Assembly (NCBI GenBank): GCA_963843275.1
Contig: CAWJJM010000003.1
Span: 1-64,000 of the forward strand
From: CAWJJM01 sp963843275
Lineage (GTDB): Bacteria; Acidobacteriota; Thermoanaerobaculia; Multivoradales; JBCCEF01
DNA length: 64,000 bases
Reading direction: 5' to 3'
A program made the translations under genes and the position numbers. This document shows positions 28,500 to 36,519 of the stretch, piece after piece (position 1 is the first letter of the stretch; each line of letters starts with the position of its first letter). The notes beneath the pieces were generated by a model. The model was not told the origin of the DNA, did no database searches, and worked only from the letters and a program-made list of their open reading frames with translations.

Positions 28500-28927
28500 A
28501 GTTCCTCTGCGTCTCCTGCGACGAGCCGATGACCCTCACCGAGACCCGGCCTCCGGACGCCGCCGGCTCGCTGGCCGTCCTCTTCGCCTGCCCGCGCTGC
28601 GAGCGCCGGGTGGCGATGCTCACCAACTCGTGGGAGACGGAGATGGTGTCGTCGCTGGGGGTGAAGATCGGCCCTTCCGGGGCCCCCGAGGAGCGCGCCA
28701 GCCGCTGTCCGTTCTCCGGCGTCGTCCGCGACATGGAGGCGGCGGCCGAGGCCGCCGGCCCCGACGTCCCGACCTGGACCGCCGCCGCCCTCGCGCGCCT
28801 CGACAACATCCCCGACTTCGTCCGCCCGATGGCCAAGCAGGGCATCGAGCACTACGCCACCAGCCACGGCCACAGCGTGGTCGACGAGGCGATCCTCGAG
28901 GAGGCGCGCAGCCGCTTCGGGATGTAG
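28496..28927 (+). CDS. Zinc-ribbon protein with C-terminal PCP_red domain
   Basis: A 143-residue protein. The N-terminus holds two cysteine pairs, LCVSCDEP and ACPRCERR, which form a zinc ribbon or bind Fe-S. The C-terminus from about residue 92 is a PCP_red domain: WTAAALARLDNIPDFVRPMA, then HGHSVVDEAILEEARSRFG. It is the fourth copy of this domain in the cluster and the most compact form. ATG at 28496 overlaps the end of the Mrp gene (ATGA), so the two are translationally coupled. That suggests the ATPase and this protein act together, perhaps with the protein as a target or adaptor; this is inferred. Confidence 0.82.
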   Translation: MKFLCVSCDEPMTLTETRPPDAAGSLAVLFACPRCERRVAMLTNSWETEMVSSLGVKIGPSGAPEERASRCPFSGVVRDMEAAAEAAGPDVPTWTAAALARLDNIPDFVRPMAKQGIEHYATSHGHSVVDEAILEEARSRFGM

Positions 28928-28945
28928 GCGCGGCGATCCGCCGGC

Positions 28946-28951
28946 TAGAAT
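28946..28951 (+). promoter_or_regulatory. -10-like TAGAAT immediately before mntA
   Basis: TAGAAT ends 6 nt before the ATG at 28958, with no ribosome-binding sequence between, so transcription would start at or next to the start codon (leaderless mRNA). No clear -35 is seen. The same hexamer is the -10 of the minus-strand act promoter. Confidence 0.45.
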
Positions 28952-28957
28952 CGGTCC

Positions 28958-29362
28958 ATGGCGACGCTCGAGCGGGCTCTCGAGATCCTGGAGCGGCGAG
29001 TCGGCGTCGACGCCGTGTGGCTGTTCGGGTCCGAGGCCGAGGGGCGCGCCCGGAGCACCTCCGACCTCGATCTCGCCGCTCTCTTCCGCCGGCCCACCTC
29101 GCCGGCCGAGCTCGCCGAGCTGCGCGCCGACCTGACCGCGGCGCTGGACCGCCCGGTCGATCTCGTGGACCTGGATCGCGCCTCGCCGCTCCTCGGCTAT
29201 CAGGTCCTCAAACACGGCCGCCTGGTCGTCGACCGGGATCCGGCGCGGCGCCACCGTTTCGCTGCCGGGCTGCCGTCCCGCCGCGAGGATCTCCTCATCG
29301 TGCGGCGTCCCATCGAAAGGGCCCTCATCGAAAGGGTCCGCTCCGGGGGTGGGAGTGGTTGA
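28958..29362 (+). CDS. mntA: MntA-type nucleotidyltransferase antitoxin
   Basis: A 134-residue minimal nucleotidyltransferase. The active site reads GSEAEGRARSTSDLDLA (GSx10DxD) near residues 25-41, and a third acidic residue is in VDLVDLDRA. In characterised MntA-HepT pairs the antitoxin inactivates the HEPN toxin by adding AMP to its RX4HXY tyrosine. The downstream gene overlaps this one by 14 nt and encodes exactly such a HEPN protein, which supports the assignment. The start ATG at 28958 appears leaderless. Confidence 0.88.
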   Translation: MATLERALEILERRVGVDAVWLFGSEAEGRARSTSDLDLAALFRRPTSPAELAELRADLTAALDRPVDLVDLDRASPLLGYQVLKHGRLVVDRDPARRHRFAAGLPSRREDLLIVRRPIERALIERVRSGGGSG

Positions 29363-29776
29363 GCGCGACGTGGTGCTCGCCAAGGTGGCGCACATCGACG
29401 AGTGCCTGCGCCGGATCACCGAGGTGCGGGAGCCCGGACGCAACCTCCTGGCGCGGGACGTCGACGATCTGCTGGAGCTCAACCTCCAGCGGGCCGTCCA
29501 GGCGGCCATCGACCTCGCGGCCCACGTCGTCTCCACCGAGGGCTACGGGATGCCCGGAACGCTCTCCGAGACCTTCACGCTCCTCGAGCGGCAAGGGCTC
29601 GTGGCAGCGGATCTGGCCGAGCGGCTGCGGCGGATGACCGGCTTCCGGAACGTGGCCGTGCACGAGTACGCGATGTGGATCGGGCGATCGTCCACGCCAT
29701 CGTGGAGCACCGCCTGGGCGATCTCCGGGACTTCTGCCGCCTCCTCCTGGAGCGCTTCGAGATCGCACCGCGCTGA
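29349..29776 (+). CDS. hepT: HepT-type HEPN ribonuclease toxin (one frameshift)
   Basis: A HEPN-domain protein of about 142 residues (DUF86 type), the toxin of a type VII toxin-antitoxin pair. Helices with LAKVAHIDECLRRITEVR lead to the catalytic and modification motif RNVAVHEY, a perfect RX4HXY. One base is missing just after this at about 29670; restoring it gives DRAIVHAIVEHRLGDLRDF and the stop at 29776. As sequenced the frame runs instead into the racemase gene. Alternative starts are GTG 29349 and GTG 29355. Whether the break is real inactivation or an error is unresolved; the same error type recurs elsewhere in the window. Confidence 0.8.
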
Positions 29777-29777
29777 G

Positions 29778-30746
29778 ATGAGCGGCGACCTCCTCTCCGT
29801 CGGGCTCGTCGGCGGCATGAGTGCCGAGTCGACGCAGGTCTACTACCGTCGTTTCATCGAGCGGTCGCGCGACCGGCTGGGCGGGGTGCGGTCGCCGCGA
29901 ATGGTGATCGCGAGCGTCGACTTCGCGCCCTACGCCGAGCAGCAGCACGCCGGGCGCTGGGACCTCGTCGCGGCCGGCATCGGGAGCGAGCTCGACGCGC
30001 TGGCCGCCGCCGGCTGCGCCTTCGCCGGCATCGCCACCAACACCATGCACAAAGTGCTGCCCGACCTGGCACCGCCCCTGCCGGTGCTCAGCATCCTCGA
30101 CGCCATCGCCGACGGTGCCCGCGCCCGCGGCCTCCGCCGCCTCGGCCTCACCGGCACGGCCTTCACCATGGAGGACGGCTTCTACGCCCGCGGCCTCGAA
30201 GAGCGCGGCTTCGCGGTGCTCGTGCCACCCGCCGCCGACCGCGCCTTCGTCCACCGCACCATCTTCGAGGAGCTCGTCCGCGGCGTCGTCGAGCCCGCGT
30301 CGGTCGCCCGGTTCGCGGCGGTCGGCCGCGACCTCCTCGGGGCCGGCGCGGATGCCGTGCTGCTCGGCTGCACCGAGCTGCCGATGCTCGCCGCGCATCC
30401 GGACTGGCCGCCCGGCCTACCGCTCCTCGACAGCACCGAGGAGCACGTCCTCGGCCTCTTCCGCGCCGCCACCGGTCTCGACCTCGCGGCGGCGCCCGCC
30501 GCCGCCGCCGTCCGCCGCGCCGCGCTGGGCCGGCGGCGCGAGGGGGAGGCGTCCAGCGTAGGTACGTCCCCGACCTGTCGATCGCGGCCGTTCGCCGGTC
30601 CCCCGCACGCTGACCGCCCACGGGGTTGTCCCAGGCAGGAATCCGGGCGCGGAGAGCAAACGGGTCGTCTGGCTCAGCGGGTGGGGTCCGGATCTGGCGG
30701 GTGGTCCAAGCCGTCTTGCGGTTTCTCGAGGACGAGCTCGGCATAG
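29778..30746 (+). CDS. Aspartate/glutamate racemase family protein
   Basis: Cofactor-independent racemase that interconverts D- and L-aspartate or glutamate using two cysteines. It starts LSVGLVGGMSAESTQVYYR; the second catalytic cysteine is in AVLLGCTELPML. At the first site the residues are AGIATNTMHK, where the family commonly has C-x-N-T or T-N-T-x-H. The Asn-Thr-Met-His form with no Cys is seen in the YgeA/EcL-DER-like branch, which uses Thr in one position. The family is about 235 residues. Here the frame continues to 322 with a Gly/Ser/Arg-rich, probably non-native tail that overlaps the convergent methyltransferase. ATG at 29778 is chosen. Confidence 0.8.
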   Translation: MSGDLLSVGLVGGMSAESTQVYYRRFIERSRDRLGGVRSPRMVIASVDFAPYAEQQHAGRWDLVAAGIGSELDALAAAGCAFAGIATNTMHKVLPDLAPPLPVLSILDAIADGARARGLRRLGLTGTAFTMEDGFYARGLEERGFAVLVPPAADRAFVHRTIFEELVRGVVEPASVARFAAVGRDLLGAGADAVLLGCTELPMLAAHPDWPPGLPLLDSTEEHVLGLFRAATGLDLAAAPAAAAVRRAALGRRREGEASSVGTSPTCRSRPFAGPPHADRPRGCPRQESGRGEQTGRLAQRVGSGSGGWSKPSCGFSRTSSA

Positions 30747-31411
30747 GTTCCGGTGGTCCTGGCGACGGTCAAACCCGGATAGAGCTTCGTCCAGTCCACG
30801 GCGATGGTGCGTTCCCTTTCACGGCCGAAGTCGTCCAACAGGATCGTGCACCGGTCTGCCAGCTTGTCGTAGGTAATCGGAAGGAGCCCGAACCTGCCGC
30901 CACGGCTCCACCCCGGAGGGCCGTCGCAGAGCACCAGCGTGATCCCCGCCGGTAGATCGTCCTCGGAGAGATCGTACCAATCGAACGTTCCGTGAGACAC
31001 GAGGGGGCGCTGCAGGAGGAGAGGGGCGCTGAGGCGCAGCCTCTTCAGCCAACGCCTGACCCTCGAGTACCAGGCGGGCTCGTGCTCGAACGTCGTGACG
31101 GGACGGCCGGTTCGCGCGCTCAGGTGCGCGAGGAGGAGCGTCGTGAGACCGGAGCCGCATTCGAGGATCGGGCCTCGGTCATCGATCGCGAGCTCGCAAA
31201 GGCGTCTGCACAGTTGCACGGACGCCGAGCAGCCGGTGTTTCCCCAGCCCTCACGGGCGAGCCTCAGGCTTGCGGCGTCCGGGATCGCGTCGTCCGCAGC
31301 GGCCATCCCCTGGAAGGCCCTCCTCAGAAGCGTCGCTCTCCGGACGTCCCCCAATCGCCGTCGCAGGAAGTGCATCGGAGCGGCCGGATTGCCGTCCTTC
31401 GTCGCGCTCAT
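30674..31411 (-). CDS. Class I SAM-dependent methyltransferase-like protein
   Basis: A 245-residue protein with the SAM-binding motif I GPILECGSGLTTLLLAHL near residue 81 and the acidic post-I residue in TFEHEPAW. TLVLCDGPPGW corresponds to motif IV. It resembles small O-methyltransferases acting on glycans or small molecules. The ATG at 31411 overlaps the stop of the glycosyltransferase upstream (ATGA), so it is likely a partner modifying the sugar product. The GC of this pair is lower than that of the respiratory genes, which hints at separate ancestry. Confidence 0.78.
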   Translation of the reverse strand: MSATKDGNPAAPMHFLRRRLGDVRRATLLRRAFQGMAAADDAIPDAASLRLAREGWGNTGCSASVQLCRRLCELAIDDRGPILECGSGLTTLLLAHLSARTGRPVTTFEHEPAWYSRVRRWLKRLRLSAPLLLQRPLVSHGTFDWYDLSEDDLPAGITLVLCDGPPGWSRGGRFGLLPITYDKLADRCTILLDDFGRERERTIAVDWTKLYPGLTVARTTGTYAELVLEKPQDGLDHPPDPDPTR

Positions 31412-32257
31412 CCAGAACCTCCACGGATCCTCCTCGCCCGTACGCCGAGGCGCAGCCCGAGATTGCGAAGGCGGGAGGTGGCGTCCGTCCAGCGGCTCGG
31501 CAAGGGCATGCCGAAACGCGTCCTCAACTCCCGTGTGAGCTGCAGCCGTTCTCCGCCGAAGAACGCCCTCTCGGAGAAGTTGTCTCCGGTGCCGATCTGA
31601 GAGACGGCGAGTGGAAAGGGCGATTCCCGGACCGGAACCCCCAGGTGCCGCATCTCCCGTTCGAAGGGGGCATGCTGTCCCAGGAGCGTGAGGAGAGTCC
31701 TCCTGCCGAGGAGCTCCTCGACGTCTTCGCGCGTCAATCCCTGTGGCAGGCGAGGAATCCCTGGCGGTTCGATCGGCAGAATCCGGCTGGAGCCGTTCTT
31801 GAGATGAAAGCCCTCTGAGCAGTAGGAGATCGAACGCGTACCCTCGAGGTAGTAGTAGCCCGCAGGGGAAAAGACGCCGTGGTCTGGTGGCAGGCTGGTC
31901 ACCAGGGAAGCGATCCTGTGGTCCACGAAGTCATCGGCATCGACGATCATCGCCCTGTCGCAACCCTCCGACGACGCCCTTGCCAGGCCGACCGCGATCT
32001 TGGCCCCCTTGTCGATCATCCTCGCCTCCCAGCCGGGCCTGAGCTCATCGCTGGCGGGAGGGAACGTCGGTTTCGATCGTCGTCAGTCGGTGGTCATCGA
32101 AGCAGCCGCGAAGGTGCGAGCTTCCGACCACGTAGACGCGAAATCCGGGGTGCGTCTGCCCGAGGATCGAAGCCACCGTTCCGTCGAGAAGGCGGAGGGC
32201 ATGGGCGAACCGGCGGAAGTGCAGCGGGTGGGCGACGGGTACGACGAACGCCAGCAT
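31408..32257 (-). CDS. Glycosyltransferase-like protein (one frameshift)
   Basis: About 283 residues when a one-base error near 32065 is corrected. The N-terminal part (32257 to about 32070) has a beta-strand start MLAFVVPVAHPLHF and TVASILGQTHPGFRVYVVG, typical of family 2 glycosyltransferases. The second part (from about 32060) continues GAKIAVGLARA and then the nucleotide-sugar/metal motif MIVDADDFVDHRIA. The tail includes GTGDNFSERAFFGG. Both parts are on the same strand with no gap. The acceptor is unknown. It is translationally coupled to the methyltransferase at 31411. Confidence 0.72.
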
Positions 32258-32442
32258 GCGCGGATTGTCCGGGGGAGATCGAACGTGCCGGTCAAGCCTG
32301 CTCTGCGAGTGGAGTGAGCGGGGCGAGCCTAACAGACGAGTGCTCGAGCTCCTTGCACTGCGTCAGGCCGGCCCGCGTCCCGGATCCGGCGAGGAAGAGG
32401 CACGCGGTCGATCGTCCGTGCCGCTGCCGTGCCAGCCTCCGC

Positions 32443-33886
32443 TCAGCGCGCGTAGAGGTCGATCACGCGCTCGATCGCCCGGCGGCAGACGGCGCAGAAG
32501 CCGACCTCGTCGCGGGTGAACATGATGCAGTCGGTCTGCGGGCGGTAGAGCCCGTGGGCGGCGTACATGGCGCCCTCGAAGGCGCCGACCCGGCCGGCGT
32601 AGGGCTCGGAGCCGAGCCTGCGGGTCATGCGCTCGCGCTCGTCGGTGAACAGGGCCTCGAGCTCCTCCTCGGGGGCGCCGGCGGCGCGCAGGGCGCGGCG
32701 GCGCTCCTGGATCCCGGCCTGCACCTTCTCGAAGGCGGCCTCGTCCCAGGGCGTGGGGAGCGGCGTGCCCGGGGTCACCAGCTCGGCCCACTTGGGGTGC
32801 TCGGGGTCGTGCAGCGCGGTGACGTTGGGCTCCCAGGGCTCCACCCGCTCGCCGTCGTCCTCGTAGGCGACGTCGGAGGTGAAGTACTCGTCGCCGAGCC
32901 CGGCGAAGGCGTGGCCGAACTCGTGGATCACCAGGTAGCGGCTGAAGGCGGAGTCGGCGGCCGCGGTGGAGTAGAGGTTGAAGATGCCCGCCGCCGCCGT
33001 ACTTGCGCTCGTTGACCAGGATGAGCACCGCGTCGTACGGCGCCGCCGCGGCGACGTCGCGCCAGGCGCGGTCGGCCAGGGTGAGCACGTAGCGCTCGGA
33101 GTCGAGGCTGTTGTAGCGGGCGCCGAGCGGGGACTCGCGGAAGACGCCGGCGCGCGGCCGCGACACGCCGGCCTGCGCCGCCGGCGTGTCGATGGCCCGG
33201 ACGTTGAAGTCGCCCTGGCGGGAGGCGTACGGCTCGGTCCCGAACATCTCGCCCACCAGCCGCTCGACGTCGGCGTGGAACTTCGGCATCTGCTCCGCCG
33301 TGTAGCCGTCGCCGAGGACCAGCAGGTCCACCTTGACCGCCGGGTCGCCGTTGGCGAACACCGTCCACACCTTCTGCGGCGGCACGGCGGCGCGGTCGAC
33401 GAAGCGCGACGCCGGGTCGAGCGTCGTCGCCCAGACCTCGTGGAAGGCGCCGTCGGCGCCGCGCTCGCGCAGCCGCACCTGGAACGGCCGCTTCGGCTCC
33501 GGCACCCGCACCGCCTCGGGGATCACCCGCCAGGTGCCGGCGATCGCCTCGGCCGTCTCGCGCCACTCGCCGAAGATCGACGCGAAGCCGCGGCTGTACA
33601 GCAGCCGATTGCTCCCCAGGTCGACGATCTCGACCAGGTACTTGCCGAGGTTCGTCGCGTCGACGAGCTGCGTCCGGCTGCCCGGCCACGGCCCCTCCAC
33701 GCGCGCCCGGTCGAGCGCGAAGTGCTGCTCGGCCGCGGTGCCGGCGTGGAACAGGTCGAGCCGCAGGACGGCGCCGGTGAAGTCGTCGTCGAACCCGGCC
33801 GCCCTCGCCGGCGATGCCAGGGCGGCGCAGCAGAGGGCGACCACCGCGAGGGCGACCAGGACGGACGGGGCACGACGAGAACGCAT
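32443..33886 (-). CDS. Secreted M64 (IgA-protease-like) zinc metallopeptidase (one frameshift)
   Basis: About 480 residues after removing one extra base near 33000. The signal peptide runs from ATG at 33886 to SPARA. An N-terminal beta-rich domain of about 150 residues precedes the M64 catalytic domain: VDLLVLGDGYTAEQMPKFHAD at its start, then after the joint the zinc site VIHEFGHAFAGLGDEYF (HExxH plus downstream Glu). The order and spacing are those of peptidase family M64. Cysteines near the end (CIMF and FCAVCRRAIE) are also typical. The joint YGGGGIFNLYSTA is recovered by removing one G from a GGC run. Likely a secreted scavenging or host/microbe-directed protease. Confidence 0.85.
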
Positions 33887-33928
33887 GGGATTTCTCCTGA
33901 CCAGTGGGATCGGATCGGCGCGGGACGG

Positions 33929-33949
33929 GATCGGGACGGCGCCCCGATC
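33929..33949 (-). terminator. Hairpin at the end of the 33948-34319 gene
   Basis: GATCGGG and CCCGATC form a perfect 7-bp stem with a 7-nt loop, starting at the stop codon of the truncated gene and ending 43 nt before the M64 peptidase start. No T-run follows. Confidence 0.3.
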
Positions 33950-34319
33950 ATAGCGGCCCGGCCGCGGCTCCGGGCGGAGCCGAGACCTCGTCGAGCGCGC
34001 GGCGGAACGACTCCGGATCGAGCGAGGGGTAGCGGTAGAGCTCGGGCTCGATCGCGGCGAACAGCTCACGGAGACGAGCTCGTTCCACCAGTCCCTGCTC
34101 GAGAAGGGTCGCCACGTCCCGCCGGTCCTGCTCGTGCCCCCGCTCGATCTTCGCCAGCGCCTGGGCGTAGAGGTCGTAGTCGTGGACCTCGAGCGGTCCG
34201 AAGCGTCCCACGAAGGGCGAGCGCTCCCGCCAGCCGGGGAGCTCGGGGATGAAGTGGTGCGGCGCCGTCAGCTCGACGTTGATCGCCAGCTCGCGCTTGA
34301 GGCGCTGGATGGCGCGCAA
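33948..34319 (-). CDS. Truncated DUF6036-like nucleotidyltransferase-related protein
   Basis: A 123-residue fragment starting at a TTG. The readable sequence extends about 20 codons further up in the same frame (ASTIAVDLELVHGSDELLRA) to a stop codon, without ATG. The body, HDYDLYAQALAKIERGHEQDRRDV, resembles the segment after the catalytic region in DUF6036/AbiEii-like nucleotidyltransferases, where such a Y-D-L-x4-L-x-K-x2-R-x4-D-x2-D pattern occurs. The catalytic GS and DxD half is missing, so this is either a remnant or a gene damaged at its 5' end. The radical SAM gene begins on the other strand 191 nt away. Confidence 0.5.
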   Translation of the reverse strand: MRAIQRLKRELAINVELTAPHHFIPELPGWRERSPFVGRFGPLEVHDYDLYAQALAKIERGHEQDRRDVATLLEQGLVERARLRELFAAIEPELYRYPSLDPESFRRALDEVSAPPGAAAGPL

Positions 34320-34510
34320 CAGCTCGTCGGAGCCGTGGACGAGCTCGAGGTCGACGGCGATCGTGCTCGCGTCCGCAGTCTAACGAACACGACCCTGGCG
34401 ACGGATCCGCCGCCACGCGATCCGCGCCCGCCCGGGTGCCGCCGATCGTGCTTGTCGCGCTCCGGGCCGTGTGGGATCATCGCGCCACCCTTCGACCGGG
34501 AGACGCTCGC

Positions 34511-35884
34511 GTGACGTTGCCACAGGGGCTCGACGACTTCGCGCCGCCGGCGGCGGCGGCGCGGGTGGCGGCGCGCCCCGACGCCGTGCCCCACGTGGTG
34601 GCGTGGAACCTCACCCAGCGCTGCAACCTGGCCTGCGCCCACTGCTACATCGCGGCCGGCCCCTGGCACGGCGCCGGCGCGGAGCTGACGACCGCCGAGT
34701 GCCGCCGCATCGCCGACGAGGTCCTGGCGCTCAACCCGGCGCCGCTGTTCATCTTCTCGGGCGGCGAACCGCTGCTGCGTGACGACCTCGAGGAGCTCTG
34801 CCGTCACGCCACCGCCGGCGGCGCCACCGCGGTGGTGGGGACCAACGGTACCGGGCTCACCGACCGCCGCATCGCCTCCCTGCAGGCGGCGGGGGTGCGG
34901 GGCGTCGCGATCTCGGTCGACTCGCTGTCCGCGCGCTACCACGACCGCTTCCGCCACGGCGGCGGGGCGCTCGCCGACACCCTCGCGGCGGTCGACCGGC
35001 TGGCCCGGGCGCGGCTCGACTTCCTCGTCCAGACCACCGTCACCCGCGGCAACCGCCACGAGGTGGCCGCCCTCGCCGACTGGGCGGCGGCGAAGGGCGC
35101 CGTCTGCTTCAACCTCTATTTCCTCGTCGAGACGGGGCGCGGGGCCGGGATGCACGGCCTGTCGCCGCAGGAGAACGAGGCGGTGCTGGCCGAGCTGGTC
35201 GACCTCGGCCGCCGCTACCGCGGCACCATGATGGTGCGCTCGAAGTGCCAGCCGCAGATCATGCGCCACGTGCACCGCGCCGACCCCGACTCGCCGTTGC
35301 TGCACTACGCCACCCGCTGCCCGTGCGGGATCCAGTACTGCCGCATCACGCCCGAGGGGAAGGTCACCCCCTGCCCCTACCTGCCCGCCGTGGCCGGCGA
35401 CCTGCGCCGCCAGCCGTTCGCCGAGGTGTGGGAGGGCTCGGAGGTGTTCCGGGCGCTGCGCGAGGGGGAGCTCGAGGGCCGCTGCGGGCGCTGCGAGTAC
35501 CGCGGCCTGTGCGGCGGCTGCCGCGCCCGCGCCTGGGCGGCGAGCGGCGACCTGCTGGCCACCGACGAGTCCTGCGCCTACGAGCCGGCCGGCGGGCCGC
35601 TCGTCGCGCCGACCCGAGCCGACACCTACGGCGCCGCCGCCCCGCCCGAGCTCGCCTGGAGCCCCGAGGCCCGCCGCCGCCTCGAGCGCATCCCCTCCTT
35701 CGTCCGCGGCGTCGTCACCCGCCGCGTCGAGACCTGGGCCCGCCGCGCCGGCCACGCCGAGATCACCCCGGCGCTCCTCGACGAGGTGCGCCGCGAGATG
35801 CCCGTCGACTTCTCCAAGCGCCGGCCGGGGTTCGCGGGCGGCGCGGCGGCGCCGCCGCCCGAGCCCGACGACCCGGCCGGCTGA
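34511..35884 (+). CDS. Radical SAM-SPASM protein with C-terminal PCP_red domain
   Basis: A 457-residue enzyme. The radical SAM cluster motif is CNLACAHC near residues 38-45 (CxxxCxxC), followed by IFSGGEPLLR. The SPASM-type region has cysteines in RCPCGIQYC, TPCPYL and RCGRCEYRGLCGGCRAR, for extra Fe-S clusters. This resembles NirJ/AhbD-like heme-modifying enzymes and peptide-modifying radical SAM proteins. The tail (about residues 385-440) is a PCP_red domain: LAWSPEARRRLERIPSFVR, then RRAGHAEITPALLDEVRRE. GTG at 34511 has GGGAG 8 nt upstream. The tail links it to the PCP_red genes of the respiratory cluster; the substrate (heme or a peptide) is unknown. Confidence 0.88.
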   Translation: MTLPQGLDDFAPPAAAARVAARPDAVPHVVAWNLTQRCNLACAHCYIAAGPWHGAGAELTTAECRRIADEVLALNPAPLFIFSGGEPLLRDDLEELCRHATAGGATAVVGTNGTGLTDRRIASLQAAGVRGVAISVDSLSARYHDRFRHGGGALADTLAAVDRLARARLDFLVQTTVTRGNRHEVAALADWAAAKGAVCFNLYFLVETGRGAGMHGLSPQENEAVLAELVDLGRRYRGTMMVRSKCQPQIMRHVHRADPDSPLLHYATRCPCGIQYCRITPEGKVTPCPYLPAVAGDLRRQPFAEVWEGSEVFRALREGELEGRCGRCEYRGLCGGCRARAWAASGDLLATDESCAYEPAGGPLVAPTRADTYGAAAPPELAWSPEARRRLERIPSFVRGVVTRRVETWARRAGHAEITPALLDEVRREMPVDFSKRRPGFAGGAAAPPPEPDDPAG

Positions 35885-35981
35885 GCACGTCGACCCGATT
35901 CCCCGCCGCCGCCGGAGGTTCGGCTCGCCGGTCCGGTAGCCTACGGCGCTCCCTGACCACCGACCCGGAGGCAAGCCGTCC

Positions 35982-36364
35982 ATGAAGTCCGTCGCCCCCC
36001 GCGCGCTCGCCCCCCTCGTCCTGCTCGCCCTGGCCGTCACGGGCTGCAAGATCGTCTCGGTCGACCGTGGCGGACGGGCTACCAGGGGCTCTACGTCAGC
36101 GTCGGCCCCTTCGTCGTCGCGCACGGCAGTGACGGTGGCACCCTGCACCTCCAGCTCCAGACCGACGCCACCCTCGGGACCTACGAGCTCCGCTTCCTCG
36201 GCGCCTTCCACAACCCGGACGCGAACGGCTGCAGCAGCGACCCCGTGCTGCACGAGATCACGCTCCTCTCCTCGGTCCTGCCCATCCCCACCCTGGGCAC
36301 CTGGGGCCTCGCCCTCCTCGCCCTGGGCCTCGCAGCCCTCGCTCTCCGCCGCCTCGACCCCTGA
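35982..36364 (+). CDS. Small IPTL-CTERM surface protein (one frameshift)
   Basis: About 127 residues after restoring one base near 36070. It starts with a signal/lipobox-like peptide, LAVTGCKIVSV, from ATG at 35982. The middle region reads YQGLYVSVGPFVVAHGSD, then a beta-rich stretch. The end is the sorting signal IPTLGTWGLALLAL, then a hydrophobic run and an Arg-Arg-Leu tail: this is the IPTL-CTERM pattern recognised by exosortase-like transpeptidases. No exosortase was seen in this window. The remainder is unlike any family I know. Confidence 0.72.
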
Positions 36365-36519
36365 AGGGAGAGGGACGGGAGAACCGCGCGTGGACCTGGG
36401 TGGCGCTTCTCACCCCAAATTCTTGAGAACTCTTGACTGGGGTTTTATGTCGCTTGAGGACATCGCAAGAGGCGAAGTTGCAAGATTTCGGGACACGAAC
36501 GAAAGACGGGAGTCCCGAG

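Noticed and set aside
24465..28927. Photosynthesis or bacteriochlorophyll genes suggested by PCP_red domains
   Set aside because: No nitrogenase-like catalytic region of protochlorophyllide reductase and no bch genes; only the small helical domain is present.
36433..36461. Promoter at TTGACT upstream of the large secreted protein
   Set aside because: No acceptable -10 hexamer lies 16-18 nt downstream.
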